In this document: positions 6,720 to 15,072 of the stretch, in pieces
Layout: every line of letters starts with the position of its first letter
How positions within the stretch are numbered: position 1 is the first letter of the stretch
Source: Longibaculum muris
GTDB lineage: Bacteria > Bacillota_I > Bacilli_A > Erysipelotrichales > Coprobacillaceae
NCBI RefSeq assembly: GCF_004343035.1
Contig: NZ_SMCQ01000022.1
Span: forward strand, 1-49,621
Direction of reading: 5' to 3'
Length of the DNA stretch: 49,621 nucleotides
Made by a program: the position numbers and the translations under genes
Notes under the pieces: generated by a model
Database searches by the model: none
What the model saw: the letters and a program-made list of their open reading frames with translations, nothing else
Told to the model about the DNA's origin: nothing

Positions 6720-8615
6720 ATGGAAGAGATATATAGTCATATTCTAAAAATAATTAGTGAGAATAGGTTTGTTTCTGCTAAAAATTTAGCTATTGAATGT
6801 CGCTGTAGTGATAAAACAATTAGAACTAGAATTAGAGAAATTAATGATAATCTAAAAGGCGCCAAGATTATTTCAAAACCTAGATATGGATATTGTTTAG
6901 AGATAATTGATGAAAATCTTTATAATCAATCTATAAAGCAAATAAATGATTTATATAAACTCCCAAATAATTCAAAAGAAAGAGTAGAATTTCTTTTGAG
7001 GCTATTACTATCATCTAATCAATATTATAAACGAGATGATTTGAGTGATATATTATATATTTCTTCAAAAACATTGAGTCATGATATACAGAAGTTAGAA
7101 CAAATTATAAAGAAGTATGATCTAAGAATAGAAAGAAGACCAAATTATGGGATTAAAGTTATTGGTTCTGAATTTAATTTTCGTTTATGCTTATCTAGTT
7201 TGATGTTTCAGAATGAAAATGATGGTGAAATTGCTGATCAATTGAATTTAATATCAAAAATACTTACTGAAATTTTTGAAAAATATCATTTTAAAATGTC
7301 TGATATTGCATTGCAAAATTTAATTAATCATATTTATATATCAATGAACAGAATTAAACAAGGGTGGACAATTGTTCCCAAAGGTATTTCATTAAGGAAG
7401 ATGAATATAGATATTGAAAAAGAGTATATAATGGCCAAAGAAATATGTATTATACTCAAAGAAAGAACCGACTGTATTTTTCCAGAATGTGAAGTCGAAT
7501 ATATAGCCATACATTTAGCTGGAAAGAAAATGTGGACTGATTCTGAAAACTTTGTTGTTACTCAAGAAATTATGAAGTTAACTGGAAATATATTAAATAG
7601 GGTTTATGAAAAATTTCATATTGATTTTAGACATAACCTAGAATTGAAATTAGGTTTATGTAAACATTTAGTTCCAATGAAGTTTCGTATCAATTTAAAT
7701 ATGAATATGAGAAATCCGTTATTAAACAAAATCAAGGAAAATTATTTATATGCTTATACAATCGGAGAATATGCTTGTTCAATTATTAGTAGTTATTATG
7801 GTAAAAGCATTGAAGATGATGAAATAGGATATATAGCTCTACATTTTGCACTTGCAATCGAACAGGAACAAACTTTTGTTACAAAGAAAAACATATTAAT
7901 TGTCTGTGCATCTGGATTAGGAACATCACAATTTTTACTATACAAATATAAAGAAGAGTTTGGAAAATATATTGATAAAATTGAAGCGTGTGGAGAAAGA
8001 GAATTAAATAAGATAGATATACAACATTTTGATTACATTTTTTCTACAGTTCCAATTCTTTCAAAAGTTGATATACCCATTATACAAATAGACTATTTCT
8101 TAAATAAAAATGATATCCAAACTATTTCAAAAATATTAACAAATGAAAATCAACATATGTATAAATATTATTCAAAAGAATTATTTATAGTCAATTTAAA
8201 TTGTAAAGATAGAAAAGAAATTATAAAAGAAATGTGTCATACTATTTCTTTGTATGAAGATATTCCTCAAACTTTTGAAAAAAGTATTTTAGAAAGAGAA
8301 GCAATTACATCGACAGAGTTTGGAAATCACGTTGCTCTTACGCACCCATTAGAACCATTGTCTCAAAGAACATTTGCTTGTGTTGCAGTTTTAAAAGATG
8401 CAATCATCTGGAAAGAGAAAGAAATAAAAGTTGTATTCTTAATATCGATAGAGCAAAAGAAAAATAAGAATATTCAAGATTTTTATAAAATGACATCTAA
8501 ATTATTAATGTCAGAAAAGTATATGAATCAATTTATTAAAAATCCTACATTTGAAGATTTAATGACTATTTTATCAACTATAGAAAGAGAGTATGGTGAA
8601 AATAATGCAAAATGA
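6720..8615 (+). CDS. PRD-containing PTS-controlled transcriptional activator (BglG/LicR/MtlR type)
   Basis: A 631-residue regulator. Domain order: N-terminal helix-turn-helix (about 5-60, NLAIECRCSDKTIRTRIREI), a second HTH_11/Mga-like segment (about 85-150, SDILYISSKTLSHDIQKLEQ), PRD1 (about 170-280), PRD2 (about 290-390, EIGYIALHFALAIE), an EIIB-like domain with Cys396 in VCASGLGTSQ, and an EIIA-like domain with His537 in FGNHVALTHP. Such proteins activate a sugar operon when the PTS components phosphorylate or dephosphorylate the PRDs. It lies directly upstream of and overlaps the PTS IIA gene, so it almost surely controls this operon. GGAAGGGAG precedes the start. Confidence 0.95.
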   Translation: MEEIYSHILKIISENRFVSAKNLAIECRCSDKTIRTRIREINDNLKGAKIISKPRYGYCLEIIDENLYNQSIKQINDLYKLPNNSKERVEFLLRLLLSSNQYYKRDDLSDILYISSKTLSHDIQKLEQIIKKYDLRIERRPNYGIKVIGSEFNFRLCLSSLMFQNENDGEIADQLNLISKILTEIFEKYHFKMSDIALQNLINHIYISMNRIKQGWTIVPKGISLRKMNIDIEKEYIMAKEICIILKERTDCIFPECEVEYIAIHLAGKKMWTDSENFVVTQEIMKLTGNILNRVYEKFHIDFRHNLELKLGLCKHLVPMKFRINLNMNMRNPLLNKIKENYLYAYTIGEYACSIISSYYGKSIEDDEIGYIALHFALAIEQEQTFVTKKNILIVCASGLGTSQFLLYKYKEEFGKYIDKIEACGERELNKIDIQHFDYIFSTVPILSKVDIPIIQIDYFLNKNDIQTISKILTNENQHMYKYYSKELFIVNLNCKDRKEIIKEMCHTISLYEDIPQTFEKSILEREAITSTEFGNHVALTHPLEPLSQRTFACVAVLKDAIIWKEKEIKVVFLISIEQKKNKNIQDFYKMTSKLLMSEKYMNQFIKNPTFEDLMTILSTIEREYGENNAK

Positions 8616-8937
8616 AAAAATATCTTATCAGCTTATAACCAATGCTGGAAATTCTAAATCTTATTCAATGTTAGCGATTGAAGCGGCACGAGAAAAAGAT
8701 TTTGTTAAGGCAAAAGAATATTTAAACAAAGCTAAAGATGAATTAAAGAAAGCGCATAGCATACAGTTTGAATTGATTCAAACCGAAGCACAAGGAATTC
8801 ATATGAATATGGATGTAATTCTTGTTCATGCACAAGACCATTTAACAATGGCACTTATGATGAAAGAACAAGCAGAAGAATTTGTCAATATATATAAAGA
8901 ACTTGAAGAATTAAGAACAAAAGGAGGAGTGAACTAA
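8593..8937 (+). CDS. PTS lactose/cellobiose-family IIA component
   Basis: A 114-residue helical protein with the family active-site segment ILVHAQDHLTMALM. The phosphorylated His is residue 79 counted from ATG 8593 and matches His78 of the lactose IIA prototype. It takes phosphate from HPr and passes it to IIB. The gene overlaps the regulator by 23 bp. ATG 8608 is an alternative start and, with GGTGA just before it, perhaps the better one. The C terminus GGVN overlaps the IIB start by one base (TAATG), indicating translational coupling. Length is normal for the family. Confidence 0.95.
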   Translation: MVKIMQNEKISYQLITNAGNSKSYSMLAIEAAREKDFVKAKEYLNKAKDELKKAHSIQFELIQTEAQGIHMNMDVILVHAQDHLTMALMMKEQAEEFVNIYKELEELRTKGGVN

Positions 8938-9263
8938 TGAGACTGATGTTAGCCTGTAATGCTGGTATGTCTACTAGCATGGTTGTTGCACAAATGGAAG
9001 AATCTGCTCTAAGGCAGGGGAAAAATTATATTATATGGGCTGTTGACATTGATTCTGTAGAGGATGAAATAGGAAATTTTGATGTCTTATTAATTGGACC
9101 ACAGATTCAATATAAATTAAGAACACTAAAACGTTTATTAGAAGATCAGGCACCAGTAGATATTATCGATCCTGTTGCTTATGGGTGTTGCGATGGACAA
9201 AAAGTCTTACAACAAGCTGAGAAGTTACTCAATGATTTTCACGAAAGGAGAAACAGAGTATGA
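8937..9263 (+). CDS. PTS lactose/cellobiose-family IIB component
   Basis: A 108-residue cytoplasmic protein beginning MRLMLACNAGMSTS. Cys7 and the following loop are the phosphocysteine site of the family (CxxGMSTS). The rest matches the usual fold, including DVLLIGPQIQYKL. It passes phosphate from IIA to the sugar bound by IIC. AAAGGAGGAG lies just before its start inside the IIA gene, and its TGA overlaps the IIC ATG by four bases. Confidence 0.95.
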   Translation: MRLMLACNAGMSTSMVVAQMEESALRQGKNYIIWAVDIDSVEDEIGNFDVLLIGPQIQYKLRTLKRLLEDQAPVDIIDPVAYGCCDGQKVLQQAEKLLNDFHERRNRV

Positions 9264-10537
9264 AATTTAAAGATAAAGTTTTGGATTTTGTTGAAAAGAT
9301 TACAGAACAAAAACATATAAATGCTATTAAAAAAGGAATGATGGCATATGTACCATTCACTATAATTGGAGCAATTGCATTATTAATAGCATATTTTCCC
9401 TATCAAGGTTATATCGACTTTATAACAAATATATTTGGATTTAAAGATGCCAGTGTATGGCAGAATGCTATAACATCAATAATGAATGGTAGTATGAATC
9501 TAGGTGCTATTATTTCAACATTATTTATTTCTTATCATTTATGTAAGGAGTATAAAGGTGAAATTGATCCCATGTATGGATCTGTACTTAGTTTATGCAT
9601 GTATTTTTTATTAACGCCATGGGATGTGCTTAATGAAAAAAATGTTGTTATGACTAATTATTTTGGAACTGGTAGTCTCATAGTTGGAATTATCGTCGCA
9701 CTTATTGTTCCAGAATTATATAGATGGTTAATGGGAAAAAATAAAATAAAAATCAAGTTACCACCACAAGTTCCTTCAATGGTTGCTGATTCTTTTAGTT
9801 CATTAATTCCAATGACCATTATCTCTATATTATTTTTAATTATTAAACTTGTTATTGGTGTGACTTCATATGGAAATATTCATATCTTCATAAATACTGT
9901 TATTGGTCAACCATTAGCTGCATTAAGTGGTAGTGTCTGGGGATATATTCTTGCTCTATTTATTACTGGTGTTCTATGGATGCTAGGAATTCATGGCTCA
10001 TCAATTGTTATGGGTGGAGTTTTAGCACCATTCTTAATAATGATGTCGGATCAAAATAGATTGGCTGCTCAAGCTGGAAATGCTCTCCCTAATATTCTTA
10101 CAAATGAGTTTCAAACTTTTACGGGTGGAATTGGTCTTTATATTTGCATAGCTTGCTTGATTATTTGTAAAAATAAACAAACAAAGCCATTATGTAAAAT
10201 GGCATTAGTCCCTGCTATTTTTGGAATTCATGAACCATTAGTTTTTGGATTACCAATCATGTATAATTTGTATTTCTTTATTCCTTATGTTGTTTTTCCA
10301 ATGATAGGAGCAGGACTGACATATTTTGTCCAATCTATAGGGTTAGTTGCTAGACTAAATGGAACAGGGGTCCCATGGACAACACCTGCCGGTATTTATG
10401 GCTTTTTAGCAACTGGCGGACATATATCAGGCTTTATTTGGCAACTTGTCCTTGCTGCTTTATATATTGCACTCTGTATACCATTTGTTAAAGCTTTCGA
10501 TAAGAGCAAATTAAAAGAAGAAAATGTAGAATTATGA
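9260..10537 (+). CDS. PTS cellobiose-family IIC permease
   Basis: A 425-residue membrane protein with about ten hydrophobic segments, matching the cellobiose/lactose IIC family: WMLGIHGSSIVMGGVLAPF, PAIFGIHEPLVFGLPIMYNLY and TVPWTTP-like GTGVPWTTPAGIYGF. The GIHEP motif is the substrate/phosphate region. It imports and phosphorylates a disaccharide or glycoside. It starts by four-base overlap with IIB, with GAAAGGAGAAAC just upstream. The substrate may not be cellobiose, because the partner hydrolase downstream is GH63-like. Confidence 0.95.
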   Translation: MKFKDKVLDFVEKITEQKHINAIKKGMMAYVPFTIIGAIALLIAYFPYQGYIDFITNIFGFKDASVWQNAITSIMNGSMNLGAIISTLFISYHLCKEYKGEIDPMYGSVLSLCMYFLLTPWDVLNEKNVVMTNYFGTGSLIVGIIVALIVPELYRWLMGKNKIKIKLPPQVPSMVADSFSSLIPMTIISILFLIIKLVIGVTSYGNIHIFINTVIGQPLAALSGSVWGYILALFITGVLWMLGIHGSSIVMGGVLAPFLIMMSDQNRLAAQAGNALPNILTNEFQTFTGGIGLYICIACLIICKNKQTKPLCKMALVPAIFGIHEPLVFGLPIMYNLYFFIPYVVFPMIGAGLTYFVQSIGLVARLNGTGVPWTTPAGIYGFLATGGHISGFIWQLVLAALYIALCIPFVKAFDKSKLKEENVEL

Positions 10538-10549
10538 TAGGAGAAATTT

Positions 10550-12286
10550 ATGCTTAATTTAATTGATACGCCATTCAGTTATTATGGTTCATATATGGCA
10601 ATTGCATTTTATGATTATCATTTATCTTATCATGGTATTATTACGAATCCAAAAGGAGATGGTTTGTATCTCAAATCGGTAAAAGGTAAGTCTAGGGATT
10701 GTACAGGTGTTTTTAAACTCATACCATATTGTAATGGAAAAGAAGCTGATTATAGTATTGTTTATGATTATCATGAAATAAAATTAATAGGTAAACAATT
10801 TATAATAAAGATATGTTTTGTTAATGATTCAAATGTCATTCTTCATGTAAAAGGTAAAAATATATCTCTTGTGCTTGATACTTTACCACAATCTAAATAT
10901 GATTATTCATTAAAGTTGAATGATGGTACAGAAGATTATTATGTTATTAATAGTTATAAATCTCAAACAAAATATTTTGTGAGTTGTTCTAAAGATATGA
11001 ATTTAAAACAACAATATGCTGATGACATGCAAGGTAGTTCTGAATCAAAATTTGAGATTAATGGTGATGAATTTGATATTATAGTTCAGGATATTCCCAC
11101 CCATATTAATAAAAGGGAAAAGATAGCTTTTACCTATGAAAAATATGCTCAACATGCTAAGAATTATTTTGAAGAATATAGTTTAAGATTTCCTAAACCA
11201 CTTAGTCAGTATAGTCAAACTTATGTCGATGCTATTTACACTACCTGGTCAGCAACAGTGAAGCCAGAAGGATTATTAAAGAGATATTCAACTTATATTT
11301 CAAATACTTTTTTTCCAGGTATATGGAGTTGGGATCACTGTTTTAACAGTATTGGGTTAATGGGAAGTGATAATGAATTAGCTTATAATAATATGATGAT
11401 TGTTTATGATTTCCAAGATCAATATGGACAATTACCTGGTTCAATGAATGATTCAAATATTCACTGGAATTTTGCTAAACCTCCCATTCAAGGATTATTT
11501 ATATCCAAAATGATGCAAGACATTGATTTCGATGAAAATCAGTATGAAGATATTTATGATAAATTATATAAACAAATAAATTATTGGTTAGAGTATCACG
11601 ATTGTAATAATGATGGAATACCTGAGTATCATCATGGAAATGATTCTGGATATGATAATAGTACTGTGTTTATAAATAATTTTGTTGTGGATTCACCTGA
11701 TTTAACAGCTTATCTCATTAGAGGATTAGAAACATTAGAAAAGATAGCTTTATTGCTTCATAAAGATTATTTAAAGATTCAATCTCAAAAGAAAAAACTT
11801 ATTGAACTTTTTAAAGAACATTTTATTGTTGATGATTGTATTATTGCAAGAGAGACAGTCACGCAGAAGATAATAAAATCAGATTCTATTTTACCATATG
11901 CATCTTTAGTTATTGCAAAATACCTCCCCGAAAATATTGTATCAAAGATGATTAATGAGTTAAAAACAGAGTTTATGACAGAATATGGATTTGCAACAGA
12001 AAAAACAACGAGTCCTTTCTATGAAAGTGATGGTTATTGGAGAGGTCCAATATGGGCATCTGAAATGATTGTTTTAATTGATTCGCTGGATGAAATAGGT
12101 GAAAATGAACTTGTTAAAGAAATAATTATAAAATTTTTAAATATTATAAAGAGGGAAGGATTTGCTGAAAACTTTGATGCTCAGACTGGAACAGGTCTAC
12201 GTGATCCAGCATATACTTGGACGAGTAGTGGATTTATATATTTACATAATAAATTGAAAAAGATAATTGAAAAATCCTCATTATAA
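10550..12286 (+). CDS. GH63-like (alpha/alpha)6 glycoside hydrolase (MGH1-like domain)
   Basis: A 578-residue cytoplasmic protein with no signal peptide. An N-terminal beta domain (about 1-190) precedes an (alpha/alpha)6 barrel with GH63/trehalase-type signatures: FPGIWSWDHCFNSIGLM, GQLPGSMNDSNIHWNFAKPP, HHGNDSGYDNSTVF and GFAENFDAQTGTG. By family analogy Asp369 (in SGYDNS) would be the general acid and Glu540 (in FAENFD) the general base of an inverting enzyme. The gene follows PTS IIC by 12 bp and is the only hydrolase of the operon, so it probably cleaves the PTS-imported glycoside, perhaps in phosphorylated form. An alpha-glucoside or glycosylglycerate are candidates. The substrate is inference. 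Confidence 0.8.
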   Translation: MLNLIDTPFSYYGSYMAIAFYDYHLSYHGIITNPKGDGLYLKSVKGKSRDCTGVFKLIPYCNGKEADYSIVYDYHEIKLIGKQFIIKICFVNDSNVILHVKGKNISLVLDTLPQSKYDYSLKLNDGTEDYYVINSYKSQTKYFVSCSKDMNLKQQYADDMQGSSESKFEINGDEFDIIVQDIPTHINKREKIAFTYEKYAQHAKNYFEEYSLRFPKPLSQYSQTYVDAIYTTWSATVKPEGLLKRYSTYISNTFFPGIWSWDHCFNSIGLMGSDNELAYNNMMIVYDFQDQYGQLPGSMNDSNIHWNFAKPPIQGLFISKMMQDIDFDENQYEDIYDKLYKQINYWLEYHDCNNDGIPEYHHGNDSGYDNSTVFINNFVVDSPDLTAYLIRGLETLEKIALLLHKDYLKIQSQKKKLIELFKEHFIVDDCIIARETVTQKIIKSDSILPYASLVIAKYLPENIVSKMINELKTEFMTEYGFATEKTTSPFYESDGYWRGPIWASEMIVLIDSLDEIGENELVKEIIIKFLNIIKREGFAENFDAQTGTGLRDPAYTWTSSGFIYLHNKLKKIIEKSSL

Positions 12287-12333
12287 AACAATTTGTAAAC
12301 GGCTCTGTCTGTGTCAAGAGTGAAGGATTAAGT

Positions 12334-12366
12334 GAGTAGTTATCGCGTAGCGATAGCTACTCTTTT
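12334..12366 (+). terminator. Terminator of the PTS/GH63 operon
   Basis: A stem of GAGTAG plus TATCGC (12334-12346) pairs with GCGATA plus CTACTC (12350-12362) around a GTA loop, followed by TTTT. The sequence overlaps the 3' end of the minus-strand Fic remnant, whose stop codon is inside the hairpin. Confidence 0.8.
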
Positions 12367-12803
12367 GAATTTTTAACTATATTGTATTTGAGTGGGGCGG
12401 TTGTATGAATGGCGTTGATAAAACCAATCATATTAGGAATGATTTTAAATCCACCTATATTATATCTTGGATTTGCTTCATCACTAGTATTTCTTTTTAA
12501 TATTGTATTCATTTCTATAATCATTGGTATGGAAATAGGATCATCTATATGTTTAAGCATATAATCAAATAACTTAAAATGATTCATGGATTCTATTAAA
12601 TCATCCATTTGGATGGCTTCGTCTGCTTTTGTGATGAATGAATTTGTTTCAAAAATCATTTCTGTTTGTTCCTCAGTTAATCGACTTCCTTCAATTTTAT
12701 TTGAGTTATATGAAAATGATACTTGAGTCCAATGATAAATATTACCTTTAAAATGTGTTTTCATTTGTTCTATAAGTTCTTTTTTTATAAGTTTTATATC
12801 CAT
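12357..12803 (-). pseudogene. Truncated Fic-family protein lacking the catalytic domain
   Basis: A 148-residue product matching the N-terminal half of Fic proteins: inhibitory helix motif SNKIEG (S/T-xxx-E-G type, residues about 33-38), then helical parts, then PRYNIGGFKIIPNMIGFINAIHTTAP. In intact proteins this region leads to the HPFxxGNGR AMPylation motif. Here the sequence stops 11 codons after TTAP, in unrelated sequence that ends inside the operon terminator. A good start (AAAGGAA before ATG 12803) remains. It is probably a deletion remnant. An alternative is a stand-alone protein carrying only the inhibitory helix. Confidence 0.75.
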
Positions 12804-12900
12804 AAGACGTTCCTTTCATATTATTGGGGTTATAATTGTTTGTTTCTTAGATTATATCATGCTTGGGAAAATGATAGTAAGAAAGATTTGTTAAATGTTA

Positions 12901-12982
12901 TTGACATTGTTCTTTAAATCGTATATATTAGAAGTGTAAGGTAGTTAGTTACTTGAGTAACAAACATACAAACAGAAAGGAG
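12901..12982 (+). promoter_or_regulatory. Promoter and operator of the GntR-ABC operon; SD deciding a TTG start
   Basis: A near-perfect promoter is present: TTGACA (12901-12906), 17-bp spacer and TATATT (12924-12929). Downstream, GTTAC-TTGA-GTAAC (12948-12961) is a palindrome placed where the YtrA-type repressor could bind. AAAGGAG at 12976-12982 overlaps the possible GTG at 12982 and is 8 bp from TTG 12991, so translation should start at TTG. Confidence 0.75.
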
Positions 12983-12990
12983 TGATTGAC

Positions 12991-13374
12991 TTGAACATAA
13001 ATTCGAATATAGAAAAGCCTATATTTATTCAGATTTCAGAACAATTAGAGGATTCTATATTTACAGGTCTATATCCAGAGGAAACAAAAATTCCTTCAAC
13101 AAATGAAATATCAGCATTATTGAATATTAATCCACATACTGTTTTGAAAGGAATGAATTTACTTGTGGATGAACAAATTATTTATAAAAAAAGGGGATTA
13201 GGGATGTTTGTAAAAGAAGGAGCAGTTGAAAAAATACGACAGAAAAGACAGGGACAATTCTATAATCAATTTATAGCGACACTAATTGAGGAAGCTAATA
13301 AATTACATATGACGAAAAATGAAATTATTTCTTTGATAGAAAGGGGTTATGAAGATGAACGCAATTCAAATTAA
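12991..13374 (+). CDS. GntR-family repressor, YtrA subfamily
   Basis: A protein of about 127 residues with an N-terminal winged helix (PIFIQISEQLEDSIFTGLYP, PSTNEISALLNINPHTVLKG, GLGMFVKEG) and a short helical tail instead of a ligand-binding domain, as in the YtrA subfamily. These regulators repress their own operon of ABC transporter genes. The start is TTG 12991 (see the SD entry). The gene overlaps the ABC ATPase gene by 20 bp, and the palindrome in its leader is a likely autoregulatory operator. Confidence 0.92.
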   Translation: MNINSNIEKPIFIQISEQLEDSIFTGLYPEETKIPSTNEISALLNINPHTVLKGMNLLVDEQIIYKKRGLGMFVKEGAVEKIRQKRQGQFYNQFIATLIEEANKLHMTKNEIISLIERGYEDERNSN

Positions 13375-14215
13375 GAATGTTAGTAAACAATATAAAGATG
13401 TAATGGCGCTTGATGATGTTTCTTTTTCTTTTGAGTATGGTAAGATTTATGGTTTTTTAGGAAGAAACGGAGCAGGGAAATCAACACTTATTAATATCAT
13501 TGCTAATCGTATTTTTGCAGATAGTGGAGAAATTCTAATTGATAATGATTTGGCAAAAGAGAACATGAATGTTCATGAGAAAATCTTTTGTATGAGTGAA
13601 GTTGACTTATATGATACAAGTTTGAAAATCAAAGATCATTTTAAATGGATAGAAAAATTTTATAATAGTTTTAATAAAGAAAAAGCATTTGAAATAGCTG
13701 AAAAATTCAATCTTGATACAAATAAAAGATTTAAGGCTTTATCAAAAGGTTATCAATCTATTTTTAAATTAACTGTTGCTTTAGCGATTGATGTACCTTA
13801 TGTGATTTTTGATGAACCAGTTTTAGGTTTGGATGCTAATCATAGAGAGTTGTTTTATAATTTACTTTTAAAAGATTATGAAGAAAGTGAAAACACAATC
13901 ATAATAGCTACACATCTCATTGAGGAAGTTGCAAATATCATTGAAGAAGTTGTCTTAATTGACAAGGGAAAGGTGTTATTACAATCTAATGTAGATTCAT
14001 TATTAGAAATGGGATACAGTGTATCTGGTCCTGCAAGTGAAGTAGATGCATATTGTATTGATAAAAATGTTATAGGGGATGATGAATTAGGTAATCTTAA
14101 AATTGCTTATATCATAGGAAAAAAGACACAGCTTTCTAAGGAAAGTCATCTATCATTTGCAAATATGAATTTGCAAAAACTATTTGTCAAATTGACAGAG
14201 AAAGGTGGAAACTGA
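13355..14215 (+). CDS. ABC transporter ATP-binding protein (YtrB-like)
   Basis: A 286-residue ATPase with Walker A (GRNGAGKSTL), a Q-loop region replaced by CMSEVDLYD, signature LSKGYQS, Walker B (YVIFDEPVLGLD) and H-loop (ATHLIEE). The LSKGYQS variant is typical of GntR/YtrA-linked exporters. AAAGGGG ends just before ATG 13349, so ATG 13355, eight bases further, is preferred. It forms an exporter with the membrane protein encoded next. The substrate is unknown; relatives respond to cell-wall antibiotics. Confidence 0.93.
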   Translation: MNAIQIKNVSKQYKDVMALDDVSFSFEYGKIYGFLGRNGAGKSTLINIIANRIFADSGEILIDNDLAKENMNVHEKIFCMSEVDLYDTSLKIKDHFKWIEKFYNSFNKEKAFEIAEKFNLDTNKRFKALSKGYQSIFKLTVALAIDVPYVIFDEPVLGLDANHRELFYNLLLKDYEESENTIIIATHLIEEVANIIEEVVLIDKGKVLLQSNVDSLLEMGYSVSGPASEVDAYCIDKNVIGDDELGNLKIAYIIGKKTQLSKESHLSFANMNLQKLFVKLTEKGGN

Positions 14216-14216
14216 T

Positions 14217-14939
14217 ATGAAAAAATTGAAATCTATTATTCAATATGAATGTATGACTTCGTTTAAGTATATATGGATGTTCTATGCAATACAATATTTA
14301 AGCGTAGGATTTATTAGCATTGGTATAGGACTTGTGTTAGGTAATTTTGATGATATAGGAACAAATTTTTTAGAAATAAATACCCTTATTTATGTTGGAA
14401 TTTTAGGTGTATTGGGATTTCATGATGACTTTAAGATGTTGATTCAAAATGGGTTTACCCGTAAATATATATTTATTGCAACAATATCTATGTTTTGCTT
14501 TATCTCTGGAACAATGGCTTTTATTGATACAGTAGTAGCAAATATGTTACATTATATAAATAGTGGCTATCTGTCTTTATATAGTAGTTTATATGGCTAT
14601 GAAAATATATTTATGAATTGGTTGTGGTTATTTCTTCTTTATGTAGCGTTTTGTAGTTTGTTGTATTTGGTTATATTAGTAATTAATAAAGTAGGAAAGG
14701 TTATATCAATTTATCTAGGAGTTATTTTTGGAGGTATTATCTTATTAGTTGTGGCTTTGTTTAGATACGTTTTCACTGCAGAAGTTATAAGTGATATCTT
14801 GAAACTATTCATGGAAGTCATGGGCTTTATGGCTAATGGGACAATTAATTATATATTTCCAGTTTTAACATTACTTGTTTTTGTAACTATTTTAGCAGTA
14901 GGATCTTATACAATAATTCGACGAACAGAACTAGGTTAA
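14217..14939 (+). CDS. ABC transporter membrane subunit
   Basis: A 240-residue protein with six hydrophobic segments, for example around IWMFYAIQYLSVGFISIGIG, WLFLLYVAFCSLLYLVILVI and FPVLTLLVFVTILAVGSY. It is the permease partner of the upstream ATPase. AAAGGTGG at 14201-14208 lies 8 bp before ATG 14217; the GTG at 14205 sits inside that site and is unlikely. The gene starts one base after the ATPase stop and is followed by a strong terminator. Confidence 0.85.
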   Translation: MKKLKSIIQYECMTSFKYIWMFYAIQYLSVGFISIGIGLVLGNFDDIGTNFLEINTLIYVGILGVLGFHDDFKMLIQNGFTRKYIFIATISMFCFISGTMAFIDTVVANMLHYINSGYLSLYSSLYGYENIFMNWLWLFLLYVAFCSLLYLVILVINKVGKVISIYLGVIFGGIILLVVALFRYVFTAEVISDILKLFMEVMGFMANGTINYIFPVLTLLVFVTILAVGSYTIIRRTELG

Positions 14940-14953
14940 TAAATATATTAAGG

Positions 14954-14982
14954 ACTATCTCTTTGCATAGAGATAGTTTTTT
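14954..14982 (+). terminator. Intrinsic terminator after the GntR-ABC operon
   Basis: Perfect 9-bp stem ACTATCTCT (14954-14962) / AGAGATAGT (14969-14977), six-base loop, then TTTTTT. Confidence 0.92.
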
Positions 14983-15008
14983 AATAAGATGTTTGAAAAA
15001 GAATGTGT

Positions 15009-15031
15009 ATAACATGCAGAAATGTTATAAT
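15009..15031 (+). promoter_or_regulatory. Promoter with overlapping inverted repeat before the DUF4240-like gene
   Basis: TATAAT (15026-15031) preceded by TGT forms an extended -10. Its first bases belong to a perfect inverted repeat ATAACAT (15009-15015) / ATGTTAT (15022-15028). A bound protein would block polymerase. No good -35 hexamer is seen at 17 bp. Confidence 0.5.
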
Positions 15032-15072
15032 TTAACAGTAAAGAACAATAGATAATATGAGGGAGAAATATA

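Noticed and set aside
12723-12917. 64-codon open frame on the plus strand upstream of the GntR gene
   Set aside because: It is antisense to the Fic remnant start and covers the GntR -35 box; the composition is Phe/Tyr-rich as expected of A+T-rich antisense DNA.
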